Assembly: GCF_002443255.2 (NCBI RefSeq)
Contig: NW_019211455.1
Coordinates: forward strand, 47,923,489 to 47,987,488
From: Varroa destructor
Taxonomy: Eukaryota; Arthropoda; Arachnida; Mesostigmata; Varroidae
DNA length: 64,000 nucleotides
Reading direction: 5' to 3'
How positions within the stretch are numbered: the first letter of the stretch is position 1; every line of letters begins with the position of its first letter. Positions 61,231 to 64,000 of the stretch are shown piece after piece. The notes beneath the pieces were generated by a model that was given only the letters and a program-made list of their open reading frames with translations, ran no database searches and had not been told where the DNA came from. The position numbers and the translations under genes were made by a program.

Positions 61231-61782
61231 TTACGGTGCATCGCTCACATTCCGTTTACTTTGAAAAGTATTATAGCATTGAAGTTTTCGCAAAAAAATC
61301 TACGTTCTCCGAAACGAGTTCTAGGAAAAATTGACCCAAATAAGCTTTCTAAATGCTATTTAGACCAATTTCTACCCGATTACGAATTTTCTTACGTTCA
61401 CATATTATTGCTAGACGCACCAACTGCTTTCTTCCGTGTTTTTGAATGTGTGTTTAAAATTATACTTTTTTTTGTTAAAAATCACTTGGGTCCAAGATAT
61501 AGTATAGAGCAAAGTGATACAAATGCATATCCAAATGTAGATCCAAATGTATATATATATACAAAGCCTGTATCCATGACTGAATCTCTGGTCATTCTTA
61601 GCAACAAATGCTATTTGCAACCTCGCATTAAGAATGATGCAGGTCAATTTTCAGGCTTGAAATTACTTTACCAGCTTTTGCTGCAACCCCCATCTATAGG
61701 ATCTTATTTTGTCCTAAAAAAACTTGCAATAAAATTGGCGATCATTTTTTCCGACGTAGAAACATTGTCGAGTGGGAAATAA
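61231..61782 (+). CDS. Longest stop-free frame (183 codons), unknown
   Basis: Open from just after TAG at 61,228 to TAA at 61,780. There is no ATG until about 61,576, so it would be an exon or a fragment. The N-terminal part is basic, with hydrophobic segments around the middle, a repeated Asn-Val-Asp-Pro-like motif read from a short duplication near 61,530, and a Leu/Ile-rich end. From 61,638 to 61,905 a second plus frame is open as well, so stop scarcity here is partly local. Further open pieces follow at 61,909-62,112, 62,263-62,468 and 62,566-62,768. These may be the remains of one long frameshifted gene. No family is recognised. Confidence 0.25.
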   Translation, partial: LRCIAHIPFTLKSIIALKFSQKNLRSPKRVLGKIDPNKLSKCYLDQFLPDYEFSYVHILLLDAPTAFFRVFECVFKIILFFVKNHLGPRYSIEQSDTNAYPNVDPNVYIYTKPVSMTESLVILSNKCYLQPRIKNDAGQFSGLKLLYQLLLQPPSIGSYFVLKKLAIKLAIIFSDVETLSSGK

Positions 61783-61908
61783 AATTCGATTTTTACATCG
61801 CCATCAGCATGGAGCTGTCACCCGTCGGATGTACCGGGTCTAAACTGGCATATTATGCCTTTCTTTTAAACTCAGATCGAACAAATCTAGCGCTGTGCAA
61901 CAGATGCG

Positions 61909-62112
61909 ATGAGAAGAATTGACATACGGTCCATCGTTAACATATTTAAATCTGTTCATTCCATTAAACGAAGTAATATTTCTCTGCCATTAGAGGTATC
62001 GTGTGCTAACCTTCTGAGGAAGGTTGAAATGAGTCAGCTTAGTCAAAAGCTGGAGCGCACGAATGGTGTCAAAAAAGGTCCAGTGGACTTGTTTTGTTCC
62101 GGTAACTTGTGA
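61909..62112 (+). CDS. ATG-started 67-codon piece in the same block
   Basis: ATG to TGA; the previous in-frame stop is seven codons upstream. Ser, Lys, Arg and Leu alternate as in a helical segment. It follows the long frame with an offset that would need one frame shift. It may be a piece of the same decayed gene or an independent chance ORF. No domain is recognised. Confidence 0.2.
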   Translation: MRRIDIRSIVNIFKSVHSIKRSNISLPLEVSCANLLRKVEMSQLSQKLERTNGVKKGPVDLFCSGNL

Positions 62113-62159
62113 ATTTGCTAAACATCGATAACTTTAGTATAGTATGGTTCGATATTGTC

Positions 62160-62768
62160 ATTTGATATACTTCAGAATCGAGATATATCTCGCGAACTTA
62201 CTGAAAACCTTTTAGTTGATGCTTCAAGCATGAGACGGCTGAAGTCAGGGCTCGAGGGGACATGATTTTTCCTCAGAAAAAATAACCCTTTTCGATGTAA
62301 ATCGTTCATCAGAGAATTTAACGAATGACATATACGTAAAGCGATTTCCTCTAAAGAATGACCCGTATGACTATTTTGTTCCCAAGCCCATAAAGTCCGT
62401 TGAAACAATAAGACAAAAACCGCAGGAGGAACCAAGGACTGTGCCCAAATGCATCTCAAAAGCTCAGTAACAACTTTATAAACTTGTTGCACCCACAGGC
62501 AATATTAGGCTACAAAAATCTAGAGCATTAAACCAATTTTATATTTTATTGAATAATTCCGATAATTCAGTCTGAGATTTGATAGTGAAGTTACGTTTTT
62601 AAGCATCGCCTCAAGCCACAGTAACTTAGTATTCCTAGATGCTACCTCACGCCTTTCAATGTTATTTGCAGGGAGAATATATCAGGCTTATAAGAACGAT
62701 GAAAGGTATGCATCTTTTGCAGACCATAGCCCTGTAGCCATCAATGCATCAATGCTTACGTGTCCATA
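62160..62768 (+). pseudogene. Collinear open pieces, possible decayed gene end
   Basis: Three plus-strand pieces follow each other: one ending at a TGA near 62,262, one of about 69 codons to TAA at 62,469 with a Lys/Pro/Glu-rich end, then about 34 more open codons, and one of about 67 codons to 62,768 with a hydrophobic Ser/Leu/Ala core. Single-base shifts would join them. The minus strand is also open for 106 codons over 62,172-62,492, so the strand is not certain. I recognise no motif. Confidence 0.18.
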
Positions 62769-63099
62769 AATTTTATTATCGGTACTTGTATCCCATCCAG
62801 TATCGGTATGGATTTTAGAGGGTTTCCTAATTTCATCGAAGACGCATTGCATCGTGCTACTTCGTTTTGAATAACTGTTTACAGAACATCAAATGGAGTC
62901 TGTTATTAAAATAACGCTTTCGTTACAGAAGGCTTAGGGAATCTCGGACAGCATTAGCGCTATTGAAACTAATGATATCCATGCCATAAATGACAAATGA
63001 TAGCTTCGTCGTCAATCTTCCGTACGATCTACCTAAAACATCACAAGGTCACCACTAATAACAAAATGAGCCTTCGAACATTTATATTTACCCACCAAC

Positions 63100-63109
63100 T
63101 TTTTTTTTT
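63100..63109. repeat. Poly-T tract, 10 bases
   Basis: A T run inside a 67-codon open frame that has no other support. Confidence 0.85.
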
Positions 63110-63392
63110 GGCTATTACTGCAGGACAAAGAGAGCCTAAAGCTGTGCTCGTTAGTCTATTGTTTTGTTCGATCTATTGCTATCTAAATGCTAACTATTAG
63201 TTTGAAGGACTTTTGAAGGAATAACCAAGTCGTCTGGTCGTAAACCTCTTTGCCATAAACTCGGCAGCATTTACTTGCGTTAGGAGATAAGTTATAAATT
63301 AGTCATTTTGTTTGCGTACCCGATACTCTGATACTTGAATAAGAATCGGTAGTCCGCTTCTAATAGCCTGACGGAGATTCTGTTACGTACGC

Positions 63393-63423
63393 TATAAAAG
63401 CTGCGTATAAATTAGCTTAGTGT
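63393..63423 (+). promoter_or_regulatory. TATA box, weak initiator
   Basis: TATAAAAG at 63,393 with CTTAGTG 26 bp downstream (A at 63,419). The first ATG opens only nine codons. A weak candidate. Confidence 0.22.
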
Positions 63424-63582
63424 TATTTTGTTTGACGACTGCAGGATCCATGCAACGATCGGCATATCGTTACTCATAACAATTGTTACGCGTGGGGCCC
63501 TCGACAGAACTCCTCGATGGCGGTTCCACATGACTCAGTGATTATTTATGAATAGCAGCGTTTGTATCGAAGTGAAGACCCT

Positions 63583-63599
63583 GGGGCGGGGGACGGGGG
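63583..63599 (+). other. G-rich tract
   Basis: GGGG, C, GGGGG, AC, GGGGG. Three long G runs that can be split into four triplets, giving borderline quadruplex potential. Confidence 0.6.
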
Positions 63600-64000
63600 T
63601 AAGAGCAATTGTTCTGTCAGTAGTTGCTGTGGACTATCCAGCTGGACCGTTTCATTGTTCTGACCAGTAATACATTTCACATTGGTAATTCATTGTCTAT
63701 TAGAATTTTTTTATCAATTCCTTTTTGTCCTTAAAGCTAATTGACATGAGTGACTTACGAACTCGACTGATCAATCTTGATTAGTCTATTTCCACCCTAA
63801 ATTAAGCGACAAACGATTAACTCTTTACACGTTACCCGAAACAGTTGGGAAAAAAAAACGAAGTTGGGAAAATAACAATGAAAATAATCGAGGCTGGGCA
63901 TGATCGATTGTATTTACCTAAATACCCCATCAACGTCAGCACGCTTGTCACCATCATCAATATCAATAATACAACGATCTACTGTTTAGTGATCATAGCG

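Noticed and set aside
1..64000. A decayed large DNA virus spread over the whole window
   Set aside because: Best-frame translations look protein-like everywhere, but so do random ones. No viral core gene motif was recognised and open-frame lengths match chance.
1..64000. CRISPR array, operon structure or riboswitch
   Set aside because: No regularly spaced repeats, no tandem same-strand ORFs with ribosome binding sites, and the simple repeats are of eukaryotic type.

Overview
The window reads as nuclear DNA from an invertebrate-like eukaryote, probably an arthropod, but the species cannot be fixed from sequence alone. The signs are A+T richness (about 60% by eye), no obvious CpG depletion, many (TA)n, poly-A/poly-T and trinucleotide microsatellites, TATA/initiator-type core promoter matches, and no dense coding. 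It is not bacterial, organellar or a compact viral genome: the longest open frames are about 160-185 codons, there is no operon-like packing, and no rRNA or clean tRNA was seen.

No gene could be assigned to a known family. At this base composition a random frame meets a stop about every 15-16 codons, so most 60-120 codon open frames here are what chance gives. I list only those with something extra: a good start context, a nearby core promoter, splice-like borders, unusual residue composition, unusual length, or several collinear segments. All are candidates, and confidences are low on purpose.

Layout. 1-13 kb: A+T-rich, mostly featureless, with microsatellites, a C-rich tract at 11.64 kb and weak open frames. 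13.48-13.96 kb: first G+C/CpG-richer patch. 18.9-21.6 kb: a cysteine-rich open frame with a CAG repeat; a compact unit of TATA box, initiator and short leader before a 51-codon ORF; and a tRNA-like remnant. 25.08-25.50 kb: minus-strand candidate exon with consensus-like splice sites. 27.55-28.04 kb: longest ATG-started ORF (161 codons). 29.7-30.14 kb: second G+C-richer patch. 31.5-35.3 kb: a possible small two-helix membrane protein behind a CRE-like octamer, a broken open frame with a leader-like N terminus, and a purine-rich decayed frame split by a perfect 62-bp palindrome built on (TA)19. 37.4-38.1, 41.66-42.86 and 49.25-49.83 kb: three further G+C/CpG-richer patches, two with core-promoter matches. 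50.6-51.1 and 61.2-63.2 kb: longer open frames of unknown meaning. 56.6-57.0 kb: two long (AT)n arrays.

The best non-random structure is the palindrome at 34,925-34,986. The best candidate gene-like unit is at 20,376-20,582. I found no convincing evidence for a complete new biological system.
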